Positions 20,596 through 29,330 of a stretch of DNA of 64,000 bases are shown one piece after another. Within the stretch, counting starts at the first letter, position 1, and each line of letters opens with the position of its first letter. The DNA comes from JBEBVQ01 sp037190845. GTDB taxonomy: Bacteria; Bacteroidota; Bacteroidia; Chitinophagales; Chitinophagaceae. The translations under genes were made by a program, and so were the position numbers. Below the pieces are notes generated by a model. It saw only the letters and a list, made by a program, of their open reading frames with translations, was not told the origin of the DNA and did no database searches. The stretch spans positions 1 to 64,000 of the forward strand of contig JBBCJI010000013.1 in NCBI GenBank assembly GCA_037190845.1. The letters are read 5' to 3'.

Positions 20596-22089
20596 TCAGC
20601 CGCGGAACGGCGGCGGCTCGTCCAGCCAGGTAAGCGCGTCGAAAAATTCGAAGGCTTCCTTCTCAAAGACGTTGTTTTTCAACCCCGCCATTTCTTCCCG
20701 CAGCCTTTCCTGCTTTTCCTTTTGCGGACGTTTGTGCAGGGTATTGCCGAGGACGCGCAGGATAAGCACTTCCATCTGGTAATAGTTCTTCACGTTCCGG
20801 TAATGGTTGTACATGGCCTTGAGCAGGTATTCCAGCACTTCGTCGTTGCCGAGGTGATAGTGCACTACAGCCTGCAGAATCCGCACAAACCGGAATACAT
20901 CCTTGTCGATATCATAATAGGGATCATTCAGTATCTGCTGCAGTATCTGCAGGGTCTTCCGGCTGTTGGCCTGGTAAAAGGCAAGCAGTGCCTGGAAATA
21001 TTTTATCTCTACGATATAGGCCGGGTCCAGCCTGTCCGCAAATTTCTTATAGTTGCGGGTGAACTCATGCGCCAGGCTTTCGGCGGCGGCATAGTCTTTC
21101 TTTTTCAGACATGCCCGCAGGCCGCAAAACATCCGCAGGTAGAAAACCCGCGAAAGCACGTTTTCCGAGCCGGCATATACCGGCTCTTTGCACATATGCT
21201 CCAGCTTTTCCAGGTTCCGCAGCACGTCATCCGCCAGCCCCAGCTCGAGCTGGGATTTCATCAGGTAAAGGTTCAGGCTGAGGTATTTGTTGATCTCCTC
21301 CTGCTTCAGCTGCGGGTTCCCCTCCACGAACGCCACGTTGTCGCGCGTGGTGAGGTAATGGTTCCATTCATCGCCCAAGGCGTAATAGCAGCCTGAAAGG
21401 ATGACCGAGCGGTAATACTGTTCCGGATGCGCCAGCTTTTCCGGCAGACGCATATATTTTGATTTCAGGATCTTCTGATAATACGACACCGGGTAAGCGC
21501 GTTTGTTCTCATGGCTCAGCAGGTTTTTATTGACGATGTTGGCCACCCGCCACCAGGCCGAGAGCCGGCGGATGACTTCGATGACCCGTTGTTCTTCCTT
21601 ATAAAGGTTGTTGAAATCGTTATAGGTCACATCGCTGTACGAGTTCACCATAATCAGCCGTTTCTCCATGCGGATCAACTCCAGCACGTAATAATATTTC
21701 TCCCGCTCGTAGCAGCGTTTCTTCTCTCTCCGGATCATTTTCCGGCATTGCCGGTACAGCCCCTTATGGAACAGCACTTCGAGGTTGGCCAGCACGGTAA
21801 GGAACTCCTGGTTTTCGCTCGCCTTCTGATGGTAATTGCGCAGGCTCCTGAGGACAACATGATATAAATAGTTTTTGTAAGCGGAAAGCGCCTCCACTTT
21901 AACGGCCCCTTTTTGCCCGATCAGCTTTCCCAATTCCCCATCAGTGATATCCGGGTCCGCATCAATAGCGTCCAGCAGCTTCATGTACACCTTGTCCTGC
22001 CCATGCAGGGAAACCTGCATACGGATATACCGCTTCTCTGTCCGCGAAAGCTGAGAGATCAGTTCAGCAATGTCCGTCCGTTGGTTCAT
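20596..22089 (-). CDS. Helical (TPR-like) protein of unknown function, copy B
   Basis: 497 residues, soluble, all-helical in appearance, a full-length paralogue of 8605-10104. The N-terminal block SRTEKRYIRMQVSLHGQDK matches copy A; other shared stretches include QEFLTVLANLEVLF, SYYQKIL and GCYYALGDEWN. There is no signal peptide. Its start is the ATG at 22089. A -7-like box (TATATTTG, minus strand, 22113-22120) lies just upstream and abuts the palindrome TAGAATTCTA (22122-22131). The function is not recognised. In this copy the gene is transcribed in the same direction as the Kelch and RCC1 genes, whereas in copy A it points away from them. Confidence 0.75.
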   Translation of the reverse strand: MNQRTDIAELISQLSRTEKRYIRMQVSLHGQDKVYMKLLDAIDADPDITDGELGKLIGQKGAVKVEALSAYKNYLYHVVLRSLRNYHQKASENQEFLTVLANLEVLFHKGLYRQCRKMIRREKKRCYEREKYYYVLELIRMEKRLIMVNSYSDVTYNDFNNLYKEEQRVIEVIRRLSAWWRVANIVNKNLLSHENKRAYPVSYYQKILKSKYMRLPEKLAHPEQYYRSVILSGCYYALGDEWNHYLTTRDNVAFVEGNPQLKQEEINKYLSLNLYLMKSQLELGLADDVLRNLEKLEHMCKEPVYAGSENVLSRVFYLRMFCGLRACLKKKDYAAAESLAHEFTRNYKKFADRLDPAYIVEIKYFQALLAFYQANSRKTLQILQQILNDPYYDIDKDVFRFVRILQAVVHYHLGNDEVLEYLLKAMYNHYRNVKNYYQMEVLILRVLGNTLHKRPQKEKQERLREEMAGLKNNVFEKEAFEFFDALTWLDEPPPFRG

Positions 22090-22112
22090 TGTGTATATCA
22101 GCAGTTAACAGG

Positions 22113-22131
22113 CAAATATAATAGAATTCTA
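22113..22131 (-). promoter_or_regulatory. -7 box and abutting TAGAATTCTA palindrome upstream of helical protein B
   Basis: On the minus strand TAGAATTCTA (22122-22131) is followed one base later by TATATTTG (22113-22120), an exact TAnnTTTG match. No clear TTTG was found about 19 nt upstream. The predicted leader is about 17 nt. A palindrome lying between the -33 and -7 positions would fit a repressor site; this is inference. Confidence 0.45.
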
Positions 22132-22188
22132 TGAAAAAAATTGATTTAAAAACTGATATTCACTGCGTTAACAAAAATAAATAGCTAT

Positions 22189-22248
22189 TAGAATTCTATT
22201 GTAGAAAAAAAATCAATTTGATGCCTGCAGCATTTACCTGCATCTTTG
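22189..22248 (+). promoter_or_regulatory. Promoter-like element with upstream TAGAATTCTA palindrome (FG-GAP gene)
   Basis: TAGAATTCTA (22189-22198), then 18 nt, TTTG (22217-22220), then 20 nt, CATCTTTG (22241-22248). The parts and spacers are the same as at 8396-8455. The predicted leader to the ATG at 22289 is about 34 nt. Confidence 0.55.
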
Positions 22249-22288
22249 TAAACATCATTTTAATATCTTTATTTTGTTTTCTATACCT

Positions 22289-24607
22289 ATGAAAAAAATA
22301 CACCTTCTGTTCGGAATTATATGCTTCTGGGTGCTGTTACCGGGTAGCGGAGCAGCGGCGGATACCCTGCGCTTTTATAACCCCCAGGGCACAATGGCAA
22401 CGCTTTCGGGATATAAGGATTACGAGGCCCGCTTCGAGCTACCCACGTGGGGACACCTGACGGGGCTGCGGATACAAACCGGCGGTACCGGCACGGGCTC
22501 TTTCACGGTACGCATCTTCGGTCATGAAGGCGGCGCGCAACTGGCACAGCTCGAAGAAGACCTGACAACAGCGCTTACCGTACAGAAAACACAGGCCGGC
22601 AACCAAGCGATATACGTCCCCTTACCTGATTCCATATGGCTGGACAATAACCAGTTTTTTGTAATGGTCAGCAACCTGCCCGCAAACGTCAACCTGCTGG
22701 CCGATACCCGGCAGCCTTCGCCATCATGCACCGATCCGCTGGGCGGGGACATGTACTATCTGTTTGTGCGGGATGCGCAGAATAAATGGTGGCTGGGCAA
22801 CCGCAGGGCCATGGCCATAGATGCCGTCATCGCCTATGCGCCGGCGCCTGCACAGCCGTGGTTTGAAGACGTTACTGCAGCAGCGGGATTTCCAACCGAT
22901 CTTGCCGCCAACAGCAGCATAGCAGCCGGCGACCTGAACGGTGACGACCATCCGGATGTGGTGGTGAAAGGACGGGTATTCTTCAACGATTTCGGCCCGA
23001 AGGGTACACATACCTTTACAGAAAAAACAGCAGCCCTCGGCATCAGTGATTCGGGGGTAATCATCAACCCGCTGATAGATATCAATAACGACGGGCTGAC
23101 CGACATTCTGCTTCTGTATCCGGATTCCAGCAAGCACCTTGTGTACATCAACAAAGGAAGCGGCAATTTCGAAAAGAAAAACATTTCGGCAATTATACCG
23201 GCGCGCGGCGCTTCCAGCTTCAGCATAGCGGATATCAATAATGACGGATATCCTGATATCTTTATCGGCCGTGTATGGACATATTATACAAGCGCTCCCG
23301 ACCAGATCCCCAATTTCCTCTACCTGAATGACAAGAATAATGATTTCACGGACGCCAGCCACATGATCTACCCGCAGGGATGGGCACACAGGCGCACCAA
23401 AGCCACTGCCTGGTGCGATTATGACAACGACGGCGACCTTGACCTGTACGTATCCAATTATTACCTTGAGGCAGATGAACTGTGGGAGAATAAGATCAAC
23501 GAGATTACTATCGGGCCTACAGCATTTATCAATGTGGCTCAGACCAAGGGGATTGACATTAACAGGTTCAGCGCCTACAGTCACGGCACCGGCGCCGACT
23601 GGGGTGATTACGATAACGACGGCAACTTCGACCTGCTCGCGCCCATGCTGGCACACCCGGGAAATATGGCACAGTATGATCATCTGCCGACCCAGTTATA
23701 CCGCAACAGCGGAGCGCCTGGCTATACATTCCAAGGGAAGAATAAAGAGATCGGTATCCAGTTTGAGGAGACGCACGACGGCGCTGCATGGGCAGACATC
23801 AACAACGACGGCCTGCTCGACTTCTTCATCTCCACCAATTATGAATGCCGCCGGGCAGATGTATACCTCCAAAACGCCGACCATACCTTCTCCCTGAGTA
23901 CACCGGCCTTCGGCCTCCAGGAACTGGCCACGCAGGTTGGAGACTGGGTATCTGCAGGGGACGCATGCTGGTTCGACTATAACGGCGATGGGAGGGCGGA
24001 TATGATGGCATCGTCCATCGGACAATTCCGGCTGTACCGGAATAAAGTACCGACAGAGAACCGCCATATATACATCGCACTCCGCTCCACCAGTGCCAAC
24101 AAGCTGGCCATCGGCGCGCGCGTGGAAGTATATGCAGGCGGAAAAAAATACATGCAGGAAGTGAATGCCGGCAGAGGCGTCAAGATGCAGCGCCCGGCCA
24201 CGCTCATCTTCGGTCTTGGAGAAGCTACACAGGTAGACTCCGTAAAAGTGCGCTGGCCCGGCAAAACGACCTGGGAAACCTTTAAGCAGCTCGGCATCAA
24301 TTCGTTCTACCACCTCGAAGAAGGCGGCCAGATACGCACAGGCATGGGGAACGATAAACCAATACCCGGCACCCGTGAGTTACAGGTATATCCCAACCCG
24401 TCAACCGGCAGCATCAACCTGCAATTACCCGGCTATAACGGCCATGCGCAGGTGCGGATCTATAATCTGGCCGGAACAGAAGTATACCGGAAGAATCTTA
24501 GCCTCAATGAATCGGCATCTATCGCCCCCGGTGTGGCACCCGGCAGTTATCTCGTGATTGTACAGACAAAAAACACACAGCATACATCACGTTTGACAAT
24601 GCGTTAA
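22289..24607 (+). CDS. FG-GAP / ASPIC-UnbV (CRTAC1-like) secreted protein, T9SS type A
   Basis: 772 residues. The ATG at 22289 gives a clean signal peptide (MKKIHLLFGI...GAAA); an in-frame TTG at 22274 is rejected. About residues 25-185 form a beta-rich domain I cannot name. About 190-590 hold FG-GAP/VCBS-type repeats with calcium-binding loops such as DINNDGYPDIF, DYDNDGDLDLYVSNY and DINNDGLLDFF. About 595-665 match the ASPIC-UnbV domain (GARVEVYAGG...VNAGRG...FGLG...VKVRWPG). About 695-772 are a type A T9SS sorting domain (LQVYPNPSTG). It should form an integrin-alpha-like propeller on the cell surface or be released. Its partner of the same architecture is the convergent gene at 24678-26609. 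Confidence 0.88.
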   Translation: MKKIHLLFGIICFWVLLPGSGAAADTLRFYNPQGTMATLSGYKDYEARFELPTWGHLTGLRIQTGGTGTGSFTVRIFGHEGGAQLAQLEEDLTTALTVQKTQAGNQAIYVPLPDSIWLDNNQFFVMVSNLPANVNLLADTRQPSPSCTDPLGGDMYYLFVRDAQNKWWLGNRRAMAIDAVIAYAPAPAQPWFEDVTAAAGFPTDLAANSSIAAGDLNGDDHPDVVVKGRVFFNDFGPKGTHTFTEKTAALGISDSGVIINPLIDINNDGLTDILLLYPDSSKHLVYINKGSGNFEKKNISAIIPARGASSFSIADINNDGYPDIFIGRVWTYYTSAPDQIPNFLYLNDKNNDFTDASHMIYPQGWAHRRTKATAWCDYDNDGDLDLYVSNYYLEADELWENKINEITIGPTAFINVAQTKGIDINRFSAYSHGTGADWGDYDNDGNFDLLAPMLAHPGNMAQYDHLPTQLYRNSGAPGYTFQGKNKEIGIQFEETHDGAAWADINNDGLLDFFISTNYECRRADVYLQNADHTFSLSTPAFGLQELATQVGDWVSAGDACWFDYNGDGRADMMASSIGQFRLYRNKVPTENRHIYIALRSTSANKLAIGARVEVYAGGKKYMQEVNAGRGVKMQRPATLIFGLGEATQVDSVKVRWPGKTTWETFKQLGINSFYHLEEGGQIRTGMGNDKPIPGTRELQVYPNPSTGSINLQLPGYNGHAQVRIYNLAGTEVYRKNLSLNESASIAPGVAPGSYLVIVQTKNTQHTSRLTMR

Positions 24608-24635
24608 TCCTGATTCATTGTGGTTTTTGTGTATC

Positions 24636-24663
24636 GTAGAGACAGGACAGACCCTGTCTCTAC
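24636..24663. terminator. Palindromic extragenic element between convergent FG-GAP genes
   Basis: An 11-bp inverted repeat (GTAGAGACAGG and its complement) with a 6-nt loop sits between two converging genes and could terminate both. Its outer eight bases match the palindromes at 53539-53570 and 54386-54413, while the inner stem differs but stays paired. Confidence 0.6.
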
Positions 24664-24677
24664 ATGTTTTATTTCCG

Positions 24678-26609
24678 CTATTCCCCTTTAACAAAAGGCT
24701 GGCAAACGGTACGACCATCCGCCGTTATCACCCGTAGAAAATACTGACCGGATACCAGATCACGAAGCGAACAATAACCTGTCGGCTCATCACCCGAAGG
24801 ACTCATTACGGAATGCTGAATCCGGCCCATCACATCAAACAACTCCATCCGGGCAATAAGTGTATTGCCACTCAGTTGATACAAAATAAAATCCCTGGCC
24901 GGATTCGGATATACCTTCAACGCTAACATCTTCTTCTCCACATCACCGTCCGGAACGTTAAGTCCGGACAAAGTCAGCTCCAGATAACGGTTTACGGGGG
25001 GATTATAAACCGTAGTCCTGCTACCGGCAACATCCGGCCAATGCACCGACAATGAGTCGATCACGCTGTTCTTACCCAAGCCGAACAACATCCCGAAAGG
25101 CTGCTGACCTCCGTTGTTGCCGCGACCCGCATACACTTCCCGCATCCGCTGAACGCCGCCCGACCATACATAAATACGGGCTCCGATACAGCTACCGTTC
25201 ACACCCGCCGGAGCATGCAGATTTATGCCTGTCCAGTTGTTATCCTGGCCGATACGGTTCTCTATCATGTTCAGGTCACGTGGCTGACCATCCTTGCAGA
25301 TCAGGATATCGTCGTCTCCGTCCCGATCATAGTCCAGCACTTCAACCATATGAAGATCCCGCGCTTCTGCACGAACCAGGCCGAGGCTGCCCGTAATATC
25401 CATAAATTTATTATCGGCGGACTGATGGAATACGTACAACCGGTCCGTACCCGGTCCGTAATAGCCTTGTGCCATCGCGAGGTCCATCAGACCATCATTA
25501 TCCAGATCAAACCAGGATCCGTCATAGTCGCCCAAATGACTCGACTGAGGGCTTTTACGTGTCATCAGGCTCCGGTCCGGCGTCAGGCGGTAGTTATTTG
25601 AAGCGCCACCGTTTAATACCATTGTCGAACGCCCTTCCTGGGCATCAGCCCCTCCGTGAACAAGGCTGAAGAAAAAATCCATATCCCCGTCATTATCAAA
25701 ATCCTCCGGAACCGGACTCCACAGACAGAGATTCTGGCCGCCATCCCCCTGCATATAACGCGCATTGTATCCTGCCGCAACGGCCACATTCGTAAACCTA
25801 CCATTTCCGTTATTCTGCCATAGCTGACCCCGGGTACGACAATACGGACCCGTGGCTATATCAGGCCACCCGTCATTGTTCCAGTCTACGACGCTGCATC
25901 CGTACATCGGTTCAGGTTCTGTTATACCCGCTGATGCGGAAACATTCGTGAATGTACCATCACCGTTACCTTTCATTAAATAGCCGTGATCCCATACATC
26001 GTTCTTATAGTCTTTAAACCAGGTCGCGATAAACAGATCTATATATCCGTCCCTGTCATAATCGAGAAAGCTGAAACCCGTGGCATTGATCAGCCCCAGA
26101 CCCTGAAAGCCGTCCTTTACAAGCCTGAAGGAACCCGTTCCGTCGCCCAGCAGCACTTCGCAGCGATCACCCTGGTCTGTAAAGCTCTCCAGGCGATGGT
26201 AGTAGTTACCCCGCACCATATCAACATGACCATCATTGTTTACATCAGCAAGTGCCGCCACGATCGTTCCCCGGCTCACATGCAGTGGATCAGGAACACT
26301 ATTTACACCGGAAGCAGAAGTCACTTCCACATACTTACGTGCTGATGGATCGGAAGACTGCATATCGCGTACACTGATATACGCACGAAGTGCGTCTTCC
26401 GATCCGATCGACCAGTTGCCCTTTAGTGTCAGGAAATCAGGATAACGGTCTCCGTTCAGATCAGCCACGTACATATTATTTGCCTGCACGGTATCCAGCC
26501 CCAGCAATCCGGTTGCCAGCGATACCCAACCAGTGTTTTGCGCCCGGGTTGTGCCGGACATACTTAAGAACACGCTTAAAAGCGCAATGCTCCCTTTTCT
26601 ACAATTCAT
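24678..26609 (-). CDS. FG-GAP / ASPIC-UnbV (CRTAC1-like) secreted protein, T9SS type A
   Basis: 643 residues. A signal peptide of about 24 residues ends TRAQ. About residues 40-440 carry FG-GAP/VCBS repeats with Ca-binding loops: DLNGDRYPDFL, DVNNDGHVDMV, DYDRDGYIDLF, DWNNDGWPDIA, DFDNDGDMDFF and DYDRDGDDDIL. About 465-550 match ASPIC-UnbV (IGARIYVWSGG...YAGRG...FGLG...VHWPD). About 565-643 are a type A T9SS domain (LKVYPNPARDF, SGQYFLRV). It lacks the extra N-terminal beta domain of the neighbour at 22289-24607. The NHL protein at 26663-29233 lies just upstream on the same strand with a 53-bp gap, so the two may be co-transcribed. No enzymatic residues were seen; a surface binding role is inferred. 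Confidence 0.88.
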   Translation of the reverse strand: MNCRKGSIALLSVFLSMSGTTRAQNTGWVSLATGLLGLDTVQANNMYVADLNGDRYPDFLTLKGNWSIGSEDALRAYISVRDMQSSDPSARKYVEVTSASGVNSVPDPLHVSRGTIVAALADVNNDGHVDMVRGNYYHRLESFTDQGDRCEVLLGDGTGSFRLVKDGFQGLGLINATGFSFLDYDRDGYIDLFIATWFKDYKNDVWDHGYLMKGNGDGTFTNVSASAGITEPEPMYGCSVVDWNNDGWPDIATGPYCRTRGQLWQNNGNGRFTNVAVAAGYNARYMQGDGGQNLCLWSPVPEDFDNDGDMDFFFSLVHGGADAQEGRSTMVLNGGASNNYRLTPDRSLMTRKSPQSSHLGDYDGSWFDLDNDGLMDLAMAQGYYGPGTDRLYVFHQSADNKFMDITGSLGLVRAEARDLHMVEVLDYDRDGDDDILICKDGQPRDLNMIENRIGQDNNWTGINLHAPAGVNGSCIGARIYVWSGGVQRMREVYAGRGNNGGQQPFGMLFGLGKNSVIDSLSVHWPDVAGSRTTVYNPPVNRYLELTLSGLNVPDGDVEKKMLALKVYPNPARDFILYQLSGNTLIARMELFDVMGRIQHSVMSPSGDEPTGYCSLRDLVSGQYFLRVITADGRTVCQPFVKGE

Positions 26610-26662
26610 CTTTAATTATTTTATTTTTCTGGTTTATTTGGTTGCGTATCCAAGCAGACCCA

Positions 26663-29233
26663 TCAACGGATCAGGTGAAAACTTCCCTGCTTCTGATAGG
26701 GTACTCCTTCAAAATTGTACATAAGCAGGTAGATGTAACTTCCGGCCATCGCGTCCTGTTGGCGGACTTTTCCGTCCCATCCCTTATACTTATCCTGTGT
26801 ATGGAATATCTGCTGCCCCCACCTGTTGAAAATACTAAAGCTGAATCCGTTCAGCCGGGAAGTGTTACCCAGTACACGGAACACATCGTTGGTACCGTCT
26901 CCATTCGGGGAGAATGCATTGGGCAGCCAGATGTCGCAGAAGATCTGGCTGATCATTACCGTATCTGAAACCGAACCGCATTTGTTTACCGCCGTTACCA
27001 CATACATACCACCATGAGTTATGTGCAGAACATCACCAATACGCCCGTCGGACCACAACAGCGAATCTGCATTAAGCTGATAAGGTCTGATCAGCAATGG
27101 GGTTTCTTCACACACGGAGGTGTCGGACGGAACAGAAATAACAGGTTTCGGAAAATAACTCAGCATAACCGTATCACCACCGATACAATGATATTCGGAA
27201 ATTACCTTCACCCAATACGTACCGGCAGATACTGCCTCATATATAGGTGTTTCAGCACCGTTATTCCAGAAATACTTTCCGTTGGATCCATAAGTAGCAT
27301 CCAATAATATAGTCTGGTCCGGGCAGATATCTCTGTCGCCGCCCAGATCAATATCCGGCTCAGGCATTGCCCTGAGAGAAATGGTATCAGACACAACACA
27401 ACCTTCCAGATTCACCTCAAGGCTATAATTATAAGTACTGTCTACATCTATAAAAGGGGTTTCTGCTCCAGTATTCCAACGGTAACGCGCTCCCGCGATT
27501 TCCATACCGATACGCAGCGGGAATTGTGCGCAGATAATACTATCCTTCCCGATATTAACAACTGGCGCAGGTATGACTTTTATCCGGATGCTGTCCCTGT
27601 GCTTACAGCCGGCCAGATCTACTTCCACCCAATATAATCCCGTCTGGCTGACCTGCATAAAGGTATCTGAAAGTCCATTGCTCCACAGATAGCGGGCGCC
27701 GGCGGGCTGAGGTGACGATAATACAAACGGCAGGTGCGTATTGCATACGCCCGTATCACTGCCCAGATCTATCTCGGGCAGCGGCAGCAATTTCACAGTT
27801 ACATACGATGATGTATCTGCACACTTACTGCTGTCGCGTACTGCTACCCGGTATATACCGCCGGTATAAGCGGCAAGAGAAGAACGGATTGCACCATTGA
27901 TATTTCCGGCAGCAGTTTGCCACTGATAGGTAAAACCGATACTATCGGGATGCGCGTGTAGCATAACGCTGTCTCCCCGGCAAAATATGGTATCTCCTGT
28001 AAATGTAATCCGTGCATCAAAAGGAGGGCGCACTATAAATTCTGCCGTGTCCCGGCAGCCGTTAAATCCATGTACAATAGCGGTATAAGTTCCTGCAGCC
28101 ACTGCCACAAAAGTGTCTTCGATATTAGGACGAAATTTTTGTACACGGCCATTTCCCCAATCCGGTACATATATATTCCCGGTATCGTCAATATACAGGT
28201 CGCGGGGCGTATACAGCTGATTAGCGGCATTGCCCTGACCTCTCTGGCCTGCTACAAGTACGCCGGCAGTAGCACCGCGTGCCCATTTGGATACACGGTT
28301 ATTGGTGCCGGATTCCGAGATATACAAGTTCCCCAGCCCGTCTCCGGTAACCCCCAAAGGCAGATTCAACCTGTCGGGCTGATTTCCCGGCAATCCTGTC
28401 GATCCTGCGACAACTACGCCACTTGCAGCGCCAGGCGCCCATTTTACCACCCGGTGATTATCCGTATCTGCTATGTAGACGGTATCGTGGTCTACCCAGA
28501 TACTTAACGGCTTGTTCAGTTGGGCAAGTCCTGCGCCGGGAGAACCCGTTGTGCCTGCAACCACCACGCCGCTGGTAGCGCCGGGTGCCCATTTTGTGAC
28601 ACGATGGTTAATGCTTTCAGCTACATACAGATTACCGGTAGCATCAAGAAACAAGCCGGTAGCTTCATTCAGCCGGTTTAATGCCTGCGCACCCATACCG
28701 GTCACCCCGACAACTGTTACCCCGTTTGTTGCACCGGGCGCCCATTTCTGCACCCGGTGATTCCGCCAATCTGAAACATAAATATCCCCTGATGGATCAA
28801 CCTGAATGCCATAAGGATGCTCAAACTGGTTGGCAGCATTGCCCGTAACCCCGGTAATACCCGCAACCGTAGTACCGGCAACTGCACCAGGGAGCCATTT
28901 CTGTACACGGTAATTACCGTAATCGGATATATATACAACAGCATTCTTGTCAACAAAAACAGCAATCGGCGTAAACAACTGGTTAGCACCCGCACCCGGT
29001 GTATTTCCACCGGCTACGGTAATCCCGTTCGTATCCCATACAGCATCCCGGAATGCAACCGGATTGCCGTTCAACAGCCATTCTATACGTTCCATACTGA
29101 AACCGGAGCTTACCTTCAGGGTAACCGGAACACCACATTTGGCAGAGCTGTCCTGCCTTGTGATCACACTCGTGCATTGCGCTGCAGCCCGAACAGACAG
29201 GATGAGCATTAAGAATAGTATTACAGATCTCAT
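26663..29233 (-). CDS. NHL-repeat / Ig-like protein with gliding-motility C-terminal domain (T9SS type B)
   Basis: 856 residues. The signal peptide is about residues 1-19 (ending RAAAQ). After a short Cys-containing beta module come about six NHL repeats (about 70-390), each with a strand such as VYISDYGNYRVQKW, IYVSDWRNHRVQKW or VYIADTDNHRVVKW, separated by W-A-P-G-A-x-x-G-V-x-V-A-G segments. About 395-760 are Ig/PKD-like modules (YLWSNG, YRWNTG). About 770-856 are a type B sorting domain (IWLPNAFSPNGDG, FNRWGQQIF). The N-terminal half resembles the NHL protein at 29331-32237, but that one carries the other class of sorting domain. NHL propellers bind proteins, RNA or glycans in different families, so the ligand cannot be stated. 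Confidence 0.86.
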   Translation of the reverse strand: MRSVILFLMLILSVRAAAQCTSVITRQDSSAKCGVPVTLKVSSGFSMERIEWLLNGNPVAFRDAVWDTNGITVAGGNTPGAGANQLFTPIAVFVDKNAVVYISDYGNYRVQKWLPGAVAGTTVAGITGVTGNAANQFEHPYGIQVDPSGDIYVSDWRNHRVQKWAPGATNGVTVVGVTGMGAQALNRLNEATGLFLDATGNLYVAESINHRVTKWAPGATSGVVVAGTTGSPGAGLAQLNKPLSIWVDHDTVYIADTDNHRVVKWAPGAASGVVVAGSTGLPGNQPDRLNLPLGVTGDGLGNLYISESGTNNRVSKWARGATAGVLVAGQRGQGNAANQLYTPRDLYIDDTGNIYVPDWGNGRVQKFRPNIEDTFVAVAAGTYTAIVHGFNGCRDTAEFIVRPPFDARITFTGDTIFCRGDSVMLHAHPDSIGFTYQWQTAAGNINGAIRSSLAAYTGGIYRVAVRDSSKCADTSSYVTVKLLPLPEIDLGSDTGVCNTHLPFVLSSPQPAGARYLWSNGLSDTFMQVSQTGLYWVEVDLAGCKHRDSIRIKVIPAPVVNIGKDSIICAQFPLRIGMEIAGARYRWNTGAETPFIDVDSTYNYSLEVNLEGCVVSDTISLRAMPEPDIDLGGDRDICPDQTILLDATYGSNGKYFWNNGAETPIYEAVSAGTYWVKVISEYHCIGGDTVMLSYFPKPVISVPSDTSVCEETPLLIRPYQLNADSLLWSDGRIGDVLHITHGGMYVVTAVNKCGSVSDTVMISQIFCDIWLPNAFSPNGDGTNDVFRVLGNTSRLNGFSFSIFNRWGQQIFHTQDKYKGWDGKVRQQDAMAGSYIYLLMYNFEGVPYQKQGSFHLIR

Positions 29234-29280
29234 AGCTTATGTTTTCTGTTATAAAGAGGGTATAGGATCATAGCAGCAAT

Positions 29281-29323
29281 TGCCGGCCGTCTCAGCTCTA
29301 TGCAGAAAACGGCCGGCATTTTT
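29281..29323 (+). terminator. Intrinsic-terminator-like hairpin in plus orientation between two minus-strand NHL genes
   Basis: A perfect 10-bp GC-rich inverted repeat (TGCCGGCCGT at 29281-29290, ACGGCCGGCA at 29309-29318) is followed by TTTTT on the plus strand. Both neighbouring genes run on the minus strand, where the hairpin is not followed by a T-run. Confidence 0.55.
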
Positions 29324-29330
29324 GTGTGGA

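Noticed and set aside
22724..23683. Minus-strand open frame of 319 codons inside the FG-GAP gene
   Set aside because: It is a shadow of the Asp/Asn-rich calcium loops of the plus-strand gene; no promoter or domain was found.
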